Numbered from the stretch's first letter, positions 8,319 to 18,132 are shown. The stretch: DNA of 64,000 nucleotides from Mycolicibacterium aromaticivorans JS19b1 = JCM 16368 (GCF_000559085.1 NZ_JALN02000002.1:380038-444037); one strand, 5' to 3'. Made by a program: numbers and translations. The notes: generated by a model from the sequence alone, not told the origin.

Positions 8319-9113
8319 ATGGCAGCGGCGACCGACGGCAATCCCGATGACGCCGCGAGCCAGCAGACGATCAGCGCCGAGATCGGTGCGATCGAGTGCG
8401 CGTATCAGCGCTCAGGGGTCAAGGAGACGCAGCCGCGGCTGAACTATCCGCCCTACCGCAGCAGCCTGTTGCGTCATCCGACTAAGGACCTCCACCACGC
8501 TGACCCGGAAGGGGCTGAACTTTTCGCGCCCTGCTTCAGCGCCTCCGATGTGGATTCACTCGAAGCCGACCTCACTGTCCAGCACGACGGTGAACCCATC
8601 GGCGAACGACTGGTGGTGACCGGCCGGATTGTCGACGGCGAAGGGCGCCCGGTGCGGCGCCAACTCGTCGAGATCTGGCAGGCCAACGCGGGCGGGCGCT
8701 ACATCCACAAGCGAGATCAGCATCGTTCCCCGATCGACCCCAACTTCACCGGCACCGGCCGCTGCCTCACTGATGATGACGGCAACTACCGCTTCACCAC
8801 GATCAAGCCGGGTCCTTACCCGTGGAAGAACCACAGCAACGCATGGCGGCCTGCTCACATCCACTTCTCTCTGTTCGGCACAGAATTCACGCAACGAATG
8901 GTTACTCAGATGTACTTCCCGGGGGATCCCCTGCTGGCCCTCGACCCGATCTACCAGGCGATCACGGACCAAAGGGCGCGCGACCGACTGGTGGCCAGCT
9001 ACGACCACGACGTCAGCACCCACGAATGGGCTACGGGGTATCGGTGGGACATCGTCCTGACTGGGGCAGCGCGCACCCCGATCGAGAGCCCTGACAGGGG
9101 AGCCTGCCAGTGA
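8319..9113 (+). CDS. pcaH: Protocatechuate 3,4-dioxygenase beta subunit
   Basis: A 264-residue iron-binding subunit of the intradiol dioxygenase that opens protocatechuate to 3-carboxy-cis,cis-muconate. All four Fe(III) ligands are seen at the classical spacing: Tyr128, Tyr167 (GPYPW), His180 and His182 (RPAHIHFS). The N-terminal PPYRSS segment typical of beta subunits is present. It is the first gene of an operon in which every junction through pcaJ overlaps by 4 bp. The ATG at 8319 follows the IclR-pcaH regulatory gap. Confidence 0.96.
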   Translation: MAAATDGNPDDAASQQTISAEIGAIECAYQRSGVKETQPRLNYPPYRSSLLRHPTKDLHHADPEGAELFAPCFSASDVDSLEADLTVQHDGEPIGERLVVTGRIVDGEGRPVRRQLVEIWQANAGGRYIHKRDQHRSPIDPNFTGTGRCLTDDDGNYRFTTIKPGPYPWKNHSNAWRPAHIHFSLFGTEFTQRMVTQMYFPGDPLLALDPIYQAITDQRARDRLVASYDHDVSTHEWATGYRWDIVLTGAARTPIESPDRGACQ

Positions 9114-9682
9114 CTGCTACGCTGCTGCCCGCCACTCCGGGCCAGACTGTCGGACCGTTCTTCGGTTACGCGTTGCCGTTCGCAAAGTGCAACGAGCTGG
9201 TGCCGCCCGGTTCGCCGAACGCTGTTCAATTGCACGGCCTCGTCGCCGACGCTAACGGCCGAGGAGTGCCTGACGCCCTGGTTGAGATCTGGCAGGCTGA
9301 CGCCGACGGGACGATCTCGAACGCCGCCGGGTCCTTGCGCAGGGACGGCTGGACCTTTTCCGGGTGGGGCCGCGCCAGCACCGATGACAGTGGCCGATAC
9401 AGCTTCTCCACCGTCATTCCCGGTGCCACCGAACCCCATGCAGCGCCGTTCATTCTGATCACTGTGTTCGCCAGGGGGCTGCTGAACCGGTTGTTCACGC
9501 GCGCCTACGTACCCGGCGAGCAACTGGCACGCGATACTTTGCTGAGCGGACTGCCTCCCGAGCGTCGTGACACGCTCGTCGCCACTCGCGACCAAACTGG
9601 CCTTCGCTTCGACATCCAATTGCAGGACTCGAAGGACAAGCCCGAGACGGTCTTCTTGCGTTACCCAGGCCACCAGCGATGA
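9110..9682 (+). CDS. pcaG: Protocatechuate 3,4-dioxygenase alpha subunit
   Basis: A 190-residue alpha subunit that assembles with PcaH. It begins with the characteristic LLPATPGQTVGPFF motif and keeps the intradiol fold (GRGVPDALVEIWQADADG) but lacks the His-x-His iron motif, as alpha subunits do. The start overlaps the pcaH stop, which suits a 1:1 complex made by coupled translation. A second PcaG-like protein without a beta partner occurs at 38546. Confidence 0.95.
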   Translation: MTATLLPATPGQTVGPFFGYALPFAKCNELVPPGSPNAVQLHGLVADANGRGVPDALVEIWQADADGTISNAAGSLRRDGWTFSGWGRASTDDSGRYSFSTVIPGATEPHAAPFILITVFARGLLNRLFTRAYVPGEQLARDTLLSGLPPERRDTLVATRDQTGLRFDIQLQDSKDKPETVFLRYPGHQR

Positions 9683-10884
9683 CGAACCTGCTGTGGCCCG
9701 GCGACAATCTCGCTGGCGACCTGATGAGCGACGCGGCGTTCCTGGAGGCCATGCTTGCGGTGGAAGGCGCGTGGCTGGACGGTCTCATCGACGCAGGCAT
9801 CGCACCCCGGGAGGCCAGAGCGCAGCTGGTGGACCTCCTCGCAGAGAACGACCTCGAGGCGATCGCCCGGTGCGCCGACGCCGATGGCAATCCTGTTTCC
9901 GGCCTGGTCTCGGTGTTGCGGGAACGCTCCGCTGAGCCGACCGCGCGCTGGCTGCATCGTGGGTTGACCAGTCAGGACGTCATCGACACTGCTTTGATGC
10001 TGTGCGCCAGGGACGTCCTAGGCGCGATCGGCGACGAGTTCGCCATTCAGGTAAGGGCGCTGTGCGGTCTCGCCGAAACTCACCGCAGCACAACCGCTCT
10101 GGCGAGAACACTGACCCAGGCCGCCCTCCCGAGTACGCTCGGCGCCAAGTTCGCCCACTGGTTGACCGGTGTGCTCGACGCCGTCGAGCCCCTGAGGGGG
10201 CTGCTCGCATCGCTACCGATTCAGGTTGGCGGTGCGGTGGGGAGCCTCGCTGCTGCCACCGAGTTGGCCGGTTCGGTGGACGGCGCCGTGGCCCTCAGCG
10301 ATGGCCTCGCCGCGGCACTGCGACTGGCCCCCGCTCCGCCGTGGCATAGCACCCGCTCGGCGGTGACCAGGATCGGTGATGCGCTGGCGAGCTGCTGCGA
10401 CGCCTGGGGCCACATCGCCACCGACGTCGCGACGGGCAGTCGGTCGGAGATCGGCGAGCTCGCGGAGGGACGCGGCGGCGGCTCGTCGAGCATGCCGCAC
10501 AAGAACAATCCGATCCGCTCCGTGCTGATTCGCCGCGCCACATTCACCGCGGGGCCGTTGGCGGGCATACTTCATGCTGCGGCGGGCGCAAGCGTCGACG
10601 AGCGCTCCGACGGCGCCTGGCACGCCGAGTGGGCCACCCTGCAAACATTGGGCCGCCGCACCGTGGTGGCTGCCGTCCACACCTCGGAACTCGTCACGGG
10701 TCTGCTGGTGCACGCCGATCGCGCCGCCGCCAACCTGGCTGCCGCCCAAGGGCTCGCCTCCGAGCAGCGCGTGATGACCGAGTTGACCGGTCGCGCAGCA
10801 CTTCGTGACTACACCGGAGCCACTGACAGGCTGATCGACGCCACGCTGGACCGGGCCCGCCGCCTTTTCGAGGACACACCATGA
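9679..10884 (+). CDS. pcaB: 3-carboxy-cis,cis-muconate cycloisomerase
   Basis: A 401-residue member of the fumarase/aspartase superfamily. It carries the family signature GSSSMPHKNNP near residues 271-281 and the upstream WLHRGLTSQDVIDTA segment. It lactonises 3-carboxymuconate to 4-carboxymuconolactone in the protocatechuate branch. ATGA overlaps link it with pcaG before and pcaL after. The length is slightly short of many PcaB proteins (about 450) but all core motifs are present. Confidence 0.93.
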   Translation: MTNLLWPGDNLAGDLMSDAAFLEAMLAVEGAWLDGLIDAGIAPREARAQLVDLLAENDLEAIARCADADGNPVSGLVSVLRERSAEPTARWLHRGLTSQDVIDTALMLCARDVLGAIGDEFAIQVRALCGLAETHRSTTALARTLTQAALPSTLGAKFAHWLTGVLDAVEPLRGLLASLPIQVGGAVGSLAAATELAGSVDGAVALSDGLAAALRLAPAPPWHSTRSAVTRIGDALASCCDAWGHIATDVATGSRSEIGELAEGRGGGSSSMPHKNNPIRSVLIRRATFTAGPLAGILHAAAGASVDERSDGAWHAEWATLQTLGRRTVVAAVHTSELVTGLLVHADRAAANLAAAQGLASEQRVMTELTGRAALRDYTGATDRLIDATLDRARRLFEDTP

Positions 10885-12059
10885 GCGTGCCGCGTCTGCA
10901 AGTCATCGACCTCGGCGGGCCCGACGGCGGGTCCCTGCTCCTGCTCGGCCCCTCTCTAGGCACGTCGACGGCCACCCTGTGGACAGGGGTGGCCCAACGG
11001 TTGAATGACCACCTGCGCGTCGTCGGGTGGGACCTGCCCGGCCACGGCCGCGGCGTTCAGGCCCAACCGTTCACCATCGCCGACTTGTCTGCCGCAGTGC
11101 TGTTGCTCGCCGACAGTCTGGGTGCCGACACATTCCACTACGCCGGTAATTCGGTGGGTGGTTGCGTGGGCCTGCAGCTGCTGCTGAACGCGCCGCAAAG
11201 GGTCGGTTCGGCGACCCTGCTGTGCACTGGCGCGGCGATCGGCACACCGGACGACTGGCTCGAACGTGCCGCCACCGTCCGCGCCGGAGGCATCGACACG
11301 ATGCTGGCCGGCACGGCACAACGCTGGTTCGGGCCCGGTTTCATCGCCCGTCAACCGGGCGTCGGCGCGGCACTGCTGGACGCCCTGAGCCACACAGATC
11401 CCGAGTCCTATGCACTGGTCTGCGAAGCGTTGGCAGTGTTCGACGTCACCGACCGGCTGTCCGAGATCGCCATTCCGGTCCTGGCCGTTGCAGGCAGCGC
11501 CGACGGCGCCACGCCGCCGGAATCGTTGCGGTGCATCGCCTCCGGCGTACAGGACGGGGACCTCGTGGTGCTCGACGGCGTCGGGCACTTGGCCCCCGTC
11601 GAGGCTCCAGACCGGGTGGCGGGCCTCATCGCAGAGCTCGTCGGTGTACCGCAGCCCCCGAGTAGGACCGTCGAGGACGTGCACCGCGCTGGAATGGCAG
11701 TACGGCGCGAAGTGCTCGGCGACGCGTACGTCGACGGAGCTGTGGCCGGTACCACCGATCTGACCGCCGACTTCCAGCAGATGATCACCCAGTACGCCTG
11801 GGGCAGCATCTGGACTCGCCCCGGTCTCGACCTCCGCAGCCGCTCGATGATCACGCTGACGGCGTTGGTCGCCCGCGGCCACCACGAGGAACTTGCCATG
11901 CATCTGCGGGCGGCCCGCCGCAACGGTTTGATCAACGATGAGATTAAGGAGCTGCTGATGCAGACCGCCATCTACTGCGGGGTCCCCGATGCCAACTCCG
12001 CGTTCCGTATCGCCGCTGAGGTCCTGCCTGAGTTCAACGAGCACCAAGGTGAGCAATGA
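10881..12059 (+). CDS. pcaL: Fused 3-oxoadipate enol-lactonase / 4-carboxymuconolactone decarboxylase
   Basis: A 392-residue two-domain protein typical of Actinobacteria. Residues about 1-255 are an alpha/beta hydrolase with the nucleophile elbow GNSVGG (Ser near residue 91) and a terminal VGHLAPVE histidine: the enol-lactonase (PcaD part). Residues about 265-392 are the carboxymuconolactone decarboxylase domain (GMAVRREVLGDAYVD, then RSMITLTALVARGHHEEL): the PcaC part. It carries out two successive steps to 3-oxoadipate. Start and stop overlap the neighbouring genes. Confidence 0.95.
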   Translation: MSVPRLQVIDLGGPDGGSLLLLGPSLGTSTATLWTGVAQRLNDHLRVVGWDLPGHGRGVQAQPFTIADLSAAVLLLADSLGADTFHYAGNSVGGCVGLQLLLNAPQRVGSATLLCTGAAIGTPDDWLERAATVRAGGIDTMLAGTAQRWFGPGFIARQPGVGAALLDALSHTDPESYALVCEALAVFDVTDRLSEIAIPVLAVAGSADGATPPESLRCIASGVQDGDLVVLDGVGHLAPVEAPDRVAGLIAELVGVPQPPSRTVEDVHRAGMAVRREVLGDAYVDGAVAGTTDLTADFQQMITQYAWGSIWTRPGLDLRSRSMITLTALVARGHHEELAMHLRAARRNGLINDEIKELLMQTAIYCGVPDANSAFRIAAEVLPEFNEHQGEQ

Positions 12060-12754
12060 GTCGCACCGTTATCTGCGACCGTACCGAGGACGCCGTCGTT
12101 GGAATCGGCGACGGTGCAACGATTCTCGTCGGCGGTTTCGGCATGGCGGGCATGCCTACCACCCTTATCGACGCGTTGATCGAACAGGGCGCAGCCGAGC
12201 TCACCATCGTCAGCAACAACGCCGGCAACGGCGATACCGGACTGGCCGCGGTGCTGGCGGCGGGCCGGGTCGCCAAGGTCATCTGCTCCTTTCCACGACA
12301 GGCCGACTCGTATGTGTTCGACGAGCTCTACCGGGCAGGCAAGGTCGACCTCGAAGTGGTGCCGCAGGGCAACCTGGCCGAACGGATCAGGGCAGCGGGG
12401 GCCGGAATCGGCGCATTCTTCTGTCCGACCGGGGTCGGCACTCCGCTCGCCGACGGCAAGGAAATCCGCACCATCGAAGGCCGCGATTACGTATTGGAGT
12501 ACCCGATCCGCGGCGACGTCGCACTCATAAAAGCACACGTCGCCGACCGGGCCGGAAACCTGTTGTACCGCAAAACCGCACGAAACTTCGGCCCGGTGAT
12601 GGCGACCGCGGCATCTCTGACCATCGTCGAGGCTGCCCACGTCGTCGACACTGGACGGATCGACCCCGAGGCAGTCGTAACACCAGGCATCTTCGTCGAC
12701 CGCATCCTCGACCTGTCCGCAACCGTCCACACGACCACGGAGTGCACTTCGTGA
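12056..12754 (+). CDS. pcaI: 3-oxoadipate CoA-transferase alpha subunit
   Basis: A 232-residue family I CoA-transferase alpha subunit with the GDGATILVGGFGMAGMPTTL CoA-binding segment and the NNAGNGDTGLA loop. With PcaJ it moves CoA from succinyl-CoA to 3-oxoadipate. The start overlaps the pcaL stop and its own stop overlaps pcaJ, so it belongs to the same operon. Confidence 0.94.
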   Translation: MSRTVICDRTEDAVVGIGDGATILVGGFGMAGMPTTLIDALIEQGAAELTIVSNNAGNGDTGLAAVLAAGRVAKVICSFPRQADSYVFDELYRAGKVDLEVVPQGNLAERIRAAGAGIGAFFCPTGVGTPLADGKEIRTIEGRDYVLEYPIRGDVALIKAHVADRAGNLLYRKTARNFGPVMATAASLTIVEAAHVVDTGRIDPEAVVTPGIFVDRILDLSATVHTTTECTS

Positions 12755-13443
12755 CCGGGACCACACCCCACACATCGACGCATCTGCGCGTCGAGCACCT
12801 CGACCGCGGACCGCTGAACCGTTGTGAGATCGCCGAGATGGTCGCGCGCGACATCCCAGCCGGGTCGTATGTCAACCTCGGAATCGGTCAGCCCACGACG
12901 GTAGCCGACCATCTAGACCCCGCCGCAGAGGTTGTGCTTCATACCGAGAACGGGATGCTCGGCATGGGTTCGGCGGCCAGTGGAGACATGATCGACCCCG
13001 ATCTCACCAACGCGGGCAAGATCCCGGTTACCGAAACCCCAGGGGCGTCTTACTTCCATCACGCCGACTCCTTCGCCATGATGCGGGGAGGTCACCTCGA
13101 CATCTGCGTACTCGGAGCATTTCAAGTCAGCCAGCGGGGGGATCTCGCCAACTGGCATACCGGGGCCCCTGACGCTATCCCTGCCGTCGGCGGTGCCATG
13201 GATCTCGCTATCGGAGCCAAGTGCGTATTCGTGATGATGACGCTATTTACCAAGGACGGGACCGCCAAACTCGTCCCACAATGCACCTACCCACTGACCG
13301 GACTGCGCTGTGTCAGCCGAGTTTACACCGATCACGCCGTGTTTGACATCGATAGGACCGGTGGCGGCAAGTTGCGGGTTTTACAGACATTCGGCCTCAG
13401 CTTTGCCGAACTCCAGAAGCGGCTGCAGGTGGTGCTCTCATGA
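12751..13443 (+). CDS. pcaJ: 3-oxoadipate CoA-transferase beta subunit
   Basis: A 230-residue beta subunit. The catalytic glutamate lies in VVLHTENGMLGMG, as in family I CoA-transferases, and VNLGIGQPT is the N-terminal signature. The GTG at 12751 overlaps the pcaI stop; a longer in-frame reading runs back through pcaI and is not credible. It is the last gene of the operon. The next step, the 3-oxoadipyl-CoA thiolase PcaF, is not encoded in this window. Confidence 0.94.
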   Translation: MTGTTPHTSTHLRVEHLDRGPLNRCEIAEMVARDIPAGSYVNLGIGQPTTVADHLDPAAEVVLHTENGMLGMGSAASGDMIDPDLTNAGKIPVTETPGASYFHHADSFAMMRGGHLDICVLGAFQVSQRGDLANWHTGAPDAIPAVGGAMDLAIGAKCVFVMMTLFTKDGTAKLVPQCTYPLTGLRCVSRVYTDHAVFDIDRTGGGKLRVLQTFGLSFAELQKRLQVVLS

Positions 13444-13487
13444 CCGTTGCGGGGCCCGCAGCTGAGCGAGCTAGATGCATACAACAT

Positions 13488-13517
13488 TGTACGATATAAC
13501 GGTATTACTATTATTGA
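13488..13517 (+). promoter_or_regulatory. AT-rich promoter/operator before a leaderless GntR gene
   Basis: The 40 bp before the GTG at 13518 are unusually AT-rich. They contain an interrupted palindrome TACAA-CA-TTGTA and a -10-like TACTAT placed about 6 bp before the start codon, with no ribosome site. This fits leaderless transcription, common in mycobacteria, and autoregulation by the GntR product. Confidence 0.45.
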
Positions 13518-14276
13518 GTGGCGACCGGTAGAACAGACCCCGAGCTGGCGATTGGGGACATGTTCACGCGAGTGAACACGAGTCGCGTGTCGGGGGTGAT
13601 CGTGGAGCAGATCCGCGGTTTGATCCGCGGCGGCAGGCTAAAGCCGGGCGACCGGCTGCCGTCGGAACGCGAGCTCGGGGAGCGTTTCGGCGTCAGTCGT
13701 GTCGGGTTGCGTGAAGCAATGCGCGTACTGGAGGGCAACGGCCTCATCACGATCAGAGTCGGTTCGCGCGGTGGCGCCTTCGTCACGGCTCCCACCAGCT
13801 CGCATATCGGAGAGGGTATTGTCGATTTGCTCACGCTGTCGGTTCTTCGTGCCGACGAGGTCACCGAGGCTCGACGGATCTTCGAAATGGGTTACGTGCC
13901 GCTCGTTTGTGAACGCGCCGACGAAGACGACATCTCGGATCTATTGGAGATCTGCGAACGCGCAGATGCTGCGGTGGCCGATGGGCATTACCCCGTCGCC
14001 CTGTCGGGTGAATTCCACGTGCGTGTGGCCAAAGCAACTCACAACGACGCCATCGAGATGCTTGCACGTTCCTTTCAAGGTCAAGTGGTCAGGTCGCTAC
14101 AGCAAGCTCAAGACTATGATCCAGCGGTTGGCGTCATCGGCACGAAGGAGCACCGCAGATTCGTGAGCGCGGTGAGCAGTCGTGACGTTGAGACGGCCGA
14201 AGCGATTATGCGCCGGCACCTAGAGCGAACCGCGCGGCGCCTCCGTGCTCGCGAACCACGATCGTCGGGGTGCTGA
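13518..14276 (+). CDS. GntR-family regulator, FadR/FCD subgroup
   Basis: A 252-residue regulator. The N-terminal winged helix (about residues 20-85) contains IRGGRLKPGDRLPSERELGE, then FGVSRVGLREAMRVLEGNGL, the GntR signature. The C-terminal half (about 100-235) is an all-helical FCD ligand-binding domain with the usual metal-site histidines (EFHVRVAKATHN and a C-terminal RRHLERT). FCD regulators usually sense acids or CoA esters of catabolic pathways. It lies 74 bp after pcaJ on the same strand but has its own promoter-like region. A role in aromatic catabolism is inferred from position. Confidence 0.85.
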   Translation: MATGRTDPELAIGDMFTRVNTSRVSGVIVEQIRGLIRGGRLKPGDRLPSERELGERFGVSRVGLREAMRVLEGNGLITIRVGSRGGAFVTAPTSSHIGEGIVDLLTLSVLRADEVTEARRIFEMGYVPLVCERADEDDISDLLEICERADAAVADGHYPVALSGEFHVRVAKATHNDAIEMLARSFQGQVVRSLQQAQDYDPAVGVIGTKEHRRFVSAVSSRDVETAEAIMRRHLERTARRLRAREPRSSGC

Positions 14277-14990
14277 TAGACGCTCCATCAAGCGCTTGCC
14301 TAGGCCGGGCTAAACCGTAAAGGAGCGGGGGGTCAATTCGCATGTGCCGTGGACGTCGACCCGAGTCGGAACCGGTCGGACGTGATGCGGGCACGCCCCA
14401 GCGGATGACATCCGTATCCGTTCAGGTCGGCTCTCGCAGTGGCTAGCAATACCAAGTGAGGGCTGTGTGCGCCAGGGTGTCAGCCCCGATCGTGAGGCCC
14501 GGCATATTACGCGTCATAGCCGAGTGATTGGTGGTCATCGCGTGATTCGTCGAGAGACCCGTCAAAGTCATTGGAGCACAGGAATACACCCGATGACCAC
14601 GGACGATATCGGCTGGCTGGCCGTTTCGGCCGACCGACTTACCATCATCCACCCCGACGCGGTGCGTGAGCTGCTAAGCATGTTCATCCATACCCCTGAC
14701 GGGCGGAAGCCGAAGCGCTGCGTCGCGCCGGGTACACCAATGCTGTGCCGGTCGGACGACCTGCGCAACGGCTTCCGTAACCGCTAATTCGACGCCCCCA
14801 CAGGATCATTGGACATGGCGATCGGGTGTCATGGTCCACGTCGAACGGTCAATAGTGACGCTGGAACCCTCGCGCGGGTCTCATGTCGTACCGGCGGCCG
14901 GCTCGGGCGCTGGGAACGTCCGCCGCCGGCAGGAACGCGGGGGACCAACCCGGTGACTTGATGATCGCCTGCTCGCGCGGTCCAGTGGCT
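14277..14990. other. Gap with no convincing gene
   Basis: About 700 bp between the GntR gene and the cupin. A reading frame at 14593-14787 (+) could make a 64-residue protein with no recognisable motif, and I do not support it as a gene. There is no transposase similarity that I can see. The stretch may be degraded sequence. Confidence 0.4.
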
Positions 14991-15494
14991 TCAGCGGTCC
15001 GCGGAGCGAGTACCGCGCGACCCGAAAGCCTGGGCGAAGGTGATGTTGCCCAAAGTCTCGCGCTGTGTGGCGTCTAACGCAGCCAATAGCCTCGAGTTCT
15101 CGATGACGATCATCTCGACGTCGAGCCCGTCGTCGGCGTAGTGTCGATGCCAGACCCAGGGCGGCGTGTATACGAAGTCGCCTGTGTTCCATTGGACCCC
15201 TTGATCGCCGATTTCCGACCGGCCCGAGCCGTGTAGCACGAAGTGAACTGATTCATGCACATGTCTATGGAGATCACTGGCTTCGCCAGCGGGAATCTTC
15301 TGCAGGAAGAACTCGAAGGCTCGAGCAGGGATTCGCAGAAGCAACCCGATTTGGGATGGGCTTCCAGTCTGGACCCAGTGCGCCTCGGTGGAGCTGACAA
15401 CCAGGTTCTCCTCGGTGACCTCCTGGCTGTCGCGACCTTCTGCTCGCGCCATGCTCCTGGCGAAATCGTCTAATTCGGCATTGGATAGGCCCAT
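14991..15494 (-). CDS. Small single-domain cupin protein
   Basis: A 167-residue single cupin barrel. The metal-site pattern LHRHVHESVHFVLHGSG (His-x-His...Glu) is followed about 35 residues later by a WVWHRHY motif, so the fold keeps a full His/Glu metal site. It resembles one half of gentisate-type dioxygenases but is too short to be one. The ATG follows an AAGGAG site on the minus strand. It is the only gene on this strand between the IclR gene and the IS110 remnant. It could be an oxygenase-like enzyme or a small-molecule sensor; I cannot assign a reaction. Confidence 0.7.
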   Translation of the reverse strand: MGLSNAELDDFARSMARAEGRDSQEVTEENLVVSSTEAHWVQTGSPSQIGLLLRIPARAFEFFLQKIPAGEASDLHRHVHESVHFVLHGSGRSEIGDQGVQWNTGDFVYTPPWVWHRHYADDGLDVEMIVIENSRLLAALDATQRETLGNITFAQAFGSRGTRSADR

Positions 15495-16177
15495 GGGCCC
15501 GACTCCTTACTTTTTATCGTCGTTCGGTGCCCTCTAAGCGACGACGCGGTTTTCGTCGATAAGTCATGCGGCCTCGGTCGTGGGTACGGCTATTACTGAG
15601 ACGCGAAGGCGTTCAACGCTATTGCAGTCGCCTTCGTCGTTCTACCATACCTGATCAATTTGGCAAACGCGCGATGTCACAACGGGATTCAACATCGCAT
15701 GTATACGCATCCCTACGCGGTTGTCGACGACGGTCCGAACATTTGGCGAGGGCGGTCGCGACTCCGTTCGACGTGGACGGTATGCAATAAGTAGGTTGGT
15801 ACGACGACACAGCAGCGAGATTTCTTGGTTACGAGTGCCTGTTGTCCGGGAGACTTAGGATGGGCGAGGCCCACCGCGCTGATCGCGGCGCGCGGAAAGC
15901 TCGCTTTGATCGCGTCGTGCCCGTTCATTCGAGTCGCACCGCTCTAGCTTTCGCGCTGGGAGTCAAGGTTGACGTTGGGCGAAGTTGATCGGCCGGGCGG
16001 GATACTCGGCTTTTCACGCGATGAACAGTGCGTTTGTGTTGGTCGGTGGGCCGTCGTGTTCCGGCAGGCTGATTAGTCGCCGTGAGCGGCAGGCTTTCGT
16101 GTGCGCCGTGATGGCGGCCCAGGGCGAGCGGGCGGCAAGCTAGGTTGCGCCGTCGTGCGGCATAGCTATGAAAGCCG
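15495..16177. other. Intergenic stretch between cupin gene and IS110 remnant
   Basis: No gene is supported here. The part nearest 16178 is probably the non-coding 3' flank of the IS110-family element. The part near 15500 should hold the cupin promoter on the minus strand. Confidence 0.4.
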
Positions 16178-17408
16178 TCACCGTTCGCCGCTGAGCCTTC
16201 CTTGACGATGGCGCTGTTCATCGAAGGGTTGTTGGGTTCGGAGCAGTCGGTAGGCCAGGCGGCACGCGTGACGCGCGAGCGCGACGCGGGCCTGAATCGG
16301 GGCCATGCCGCGCGCCCGCAATTCAGCGTTGCGTTCGATGAACGCCGGTGAGCGTTGAGACAGGCCCCAAGCGATTCCCATCAACGCATCGCGGTGCTCG
16401 GCCAGTCCTTGTCGAGAGATTCGGCCACGTCGGTGCAACGTGGCTGACTGGTAGAGCGCTGGCGCCAATCCCGTTGCCGAGTAGAGATGTTCAGCGTCGG
16501 GGAACCGCTCGATCGGGAGACTGTGCGCGGCGAAGGCCGCCGCGCGGATCGAGGCGACACCGGGAAGCGTGGTCAAGACTTGGCCGTCGGTGTCGGTGAG
16601 CAATGCCGCGACTTCGAGGTCGATGGCATCGATGTCCCCCCGGAGACGGCGATACCGGTCGAGGTCGCGATGCAAGCGATGAGCACGTTGATCGGCATCG
16701 GCAGGAGGAGGTAGACAGCCGTGCCACCGCTGCAGCCAATAGTGGGCGGTGTTGGTCGTCAAACGCCCGGGCGCCCGGCACATCAGTGACCGCAATTGGG
16801 GTGGCCGTCCGGCAAACGCGGCAGCACAGGCCAGCACCACAAGACCGGTCGGCGTCTCCAGCGCCAGCGATCGGCCATGACCCGAGGGCGCTGACAGCCC
16901 AGGGCATAGGGCGTTGAGCTGGTCGTGCAGTCGCTGCTGTGCGACCTTGCGGTCGGCCACCAATCCACGACGATGCCGAACCGCGGCACGCAGCGCTTCC
17001 ACCGCGGCCTGCTGGCCGTAGCGTCGACCACCGCCCTGGCGTGCCATGTAGGTCAAGGCCGCGCAGTCGCGGTCGTCGGTCTTGAACCGGCCCGAACCCA
17101 GTTGATACGAGCTGATTTCGTCTCCGACGGAGCGAAGAGTCGTACCGAACCAGGATGGCGACGTTCCAGCTCGGTGACCCAGGGTCGATGCAGACTGCCC
17201 GTCGCCTCGATCGCGATCACCGGCAAACATGGACCATGTTTGTTCAGCGCCACCTGCAGCTGGTGATGCCTTCCCGCGAAACCGGCAACGTCATCGGATC
17301 CATGAGCAGCCCCGACCCATTGCTGATCCACACCCGATTGAACGCCTTACCAGGGTCCACGGCGACGATCACCGTGGACGGATCAAGCGCAACCTCCAAC
17401 ACCGACAT
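16178..17408 (-). pseudogene. IS110-family transposase, frameshifted
   Basis: Read on the minus strand from an ATG at 17408 behind a GGAGGAGG site, the frame starts as an IS110 DEDD transposase (VIVAVDPGKAFNRVWI). It shifts near 17260 to VIAIEATGSLHRPW...RLFAPSETKSARI, then shifts again near 17075 to FKTDDRDCAALTYMARQ and the long C-terminal part. The C-terminal part has the transposase_20 signature (TLPGVASIRAAAFAA, then SATGLAPALYQSA and GRISRQGLAEHRDALM). All domains are recognisable, but two frame breaks separate them, so the gene should be inactive. No terminal repeats were found, which is normal for IS110. Confidence 0.8.
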
Positions 17409-17854
17409 GAGCAGCCTCCTCCGAATCGGACCTCCCCTGAGGATCCGCCCAGCGACTACTCATGGCCTATCAGCTAGCCTGCGGTCGCACCCGCACGGAG
17501 GCGCACAGTTCGGTGGTGATCCGCGTCCGGTCCTTCCGCCCCGAATCGCGATGGCCGCGTAGCCGAACCGTGGCCAGCTGCGACGATCTCTTGAGGCTGA
17601 ATGAGGTAGCTGCGACGACGATCGCGTCGAAGTGTGCGCGAGCTGGATGATCTCTATTTCGCAGTTGGCGCGAGGCAAAACGCGGGGCCTGCCCTGTTAG
17701 CTGTACTGACCACGGACGTTAGCGGACGGCGAAGGATCGCGGGGTCGCTTCGCCCCGGACCGCATGCTGACCGACGACATTGCGACGAAGGGATGTCGAA
17801 GGATACAACGTCATACGAGGAGTTCTGAGAACGACCATTCCATCGGAACCCACA
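17409..17854. other. Stretch without recognisable gene
   Basis: About 450 bp between two mobile-element remnants. Several short frames are open on both strands, but none shows a motif or a ribosome site that I would trust. It probably contains the upstream flank of the IS110 element. Confidence 0.35.
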
Positions 17855-18132
17855 GTCTCCCCCGATTCCAGTAGCGCGCTGGAGCAGCCCGACCTCAGCG
17901 GCGAGCTCGGCGAACCCGGAACGACCGGCGGCGTTGACGCCAGCCACCGAAGGTCGTCATCGATCACCCGCCCCGCGCTGCGCGGCCAGCCCAGTTCGGC
18001 CGCGCGCGCCGCCAGGTCATACTGACGACCGGTGGATTCCCGGTTGCGGCTGATCTGGGCCACGGTGGACTGCCGGATATAGACCACCGCGGCACGCCCC
18101 CGATGCGCAGTGGTGACCTTAGGCTCACCCAT
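17855..18132 (-). pseudogene. Serine recombinase/invertase N-terminal fragment, frameshifted
   Basis: The minus strand reads KVTTAHRGRAAVVYIRQST, then ESTGRQYDLAARAAELGWP and VIDDDL, the N-terminal catalytic part of a large serine recombinase of the kind found in transposable units (Tyr-x-Arg-x-Ser start). After VIDDDL the frame shifts, and NAAGRSGFAELAAEVGL continues in another frame. The rest of the recombinase is missing. The piece directly upstream on the same strand looks like its usual partner. Confidence 0.65.

Noticed and set aside
10956..12056. A 366-residue minus-strand frame opposite pcaL
   Set aside because: pcaL is certain on the plus strand. The minus frame has no domain and follows from codon bias.
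14467..14787. 106-residue plus-strand frame
   Set aside because: No motif, no ribosome site, and atypical composition; probably degraded non-coding DNA.
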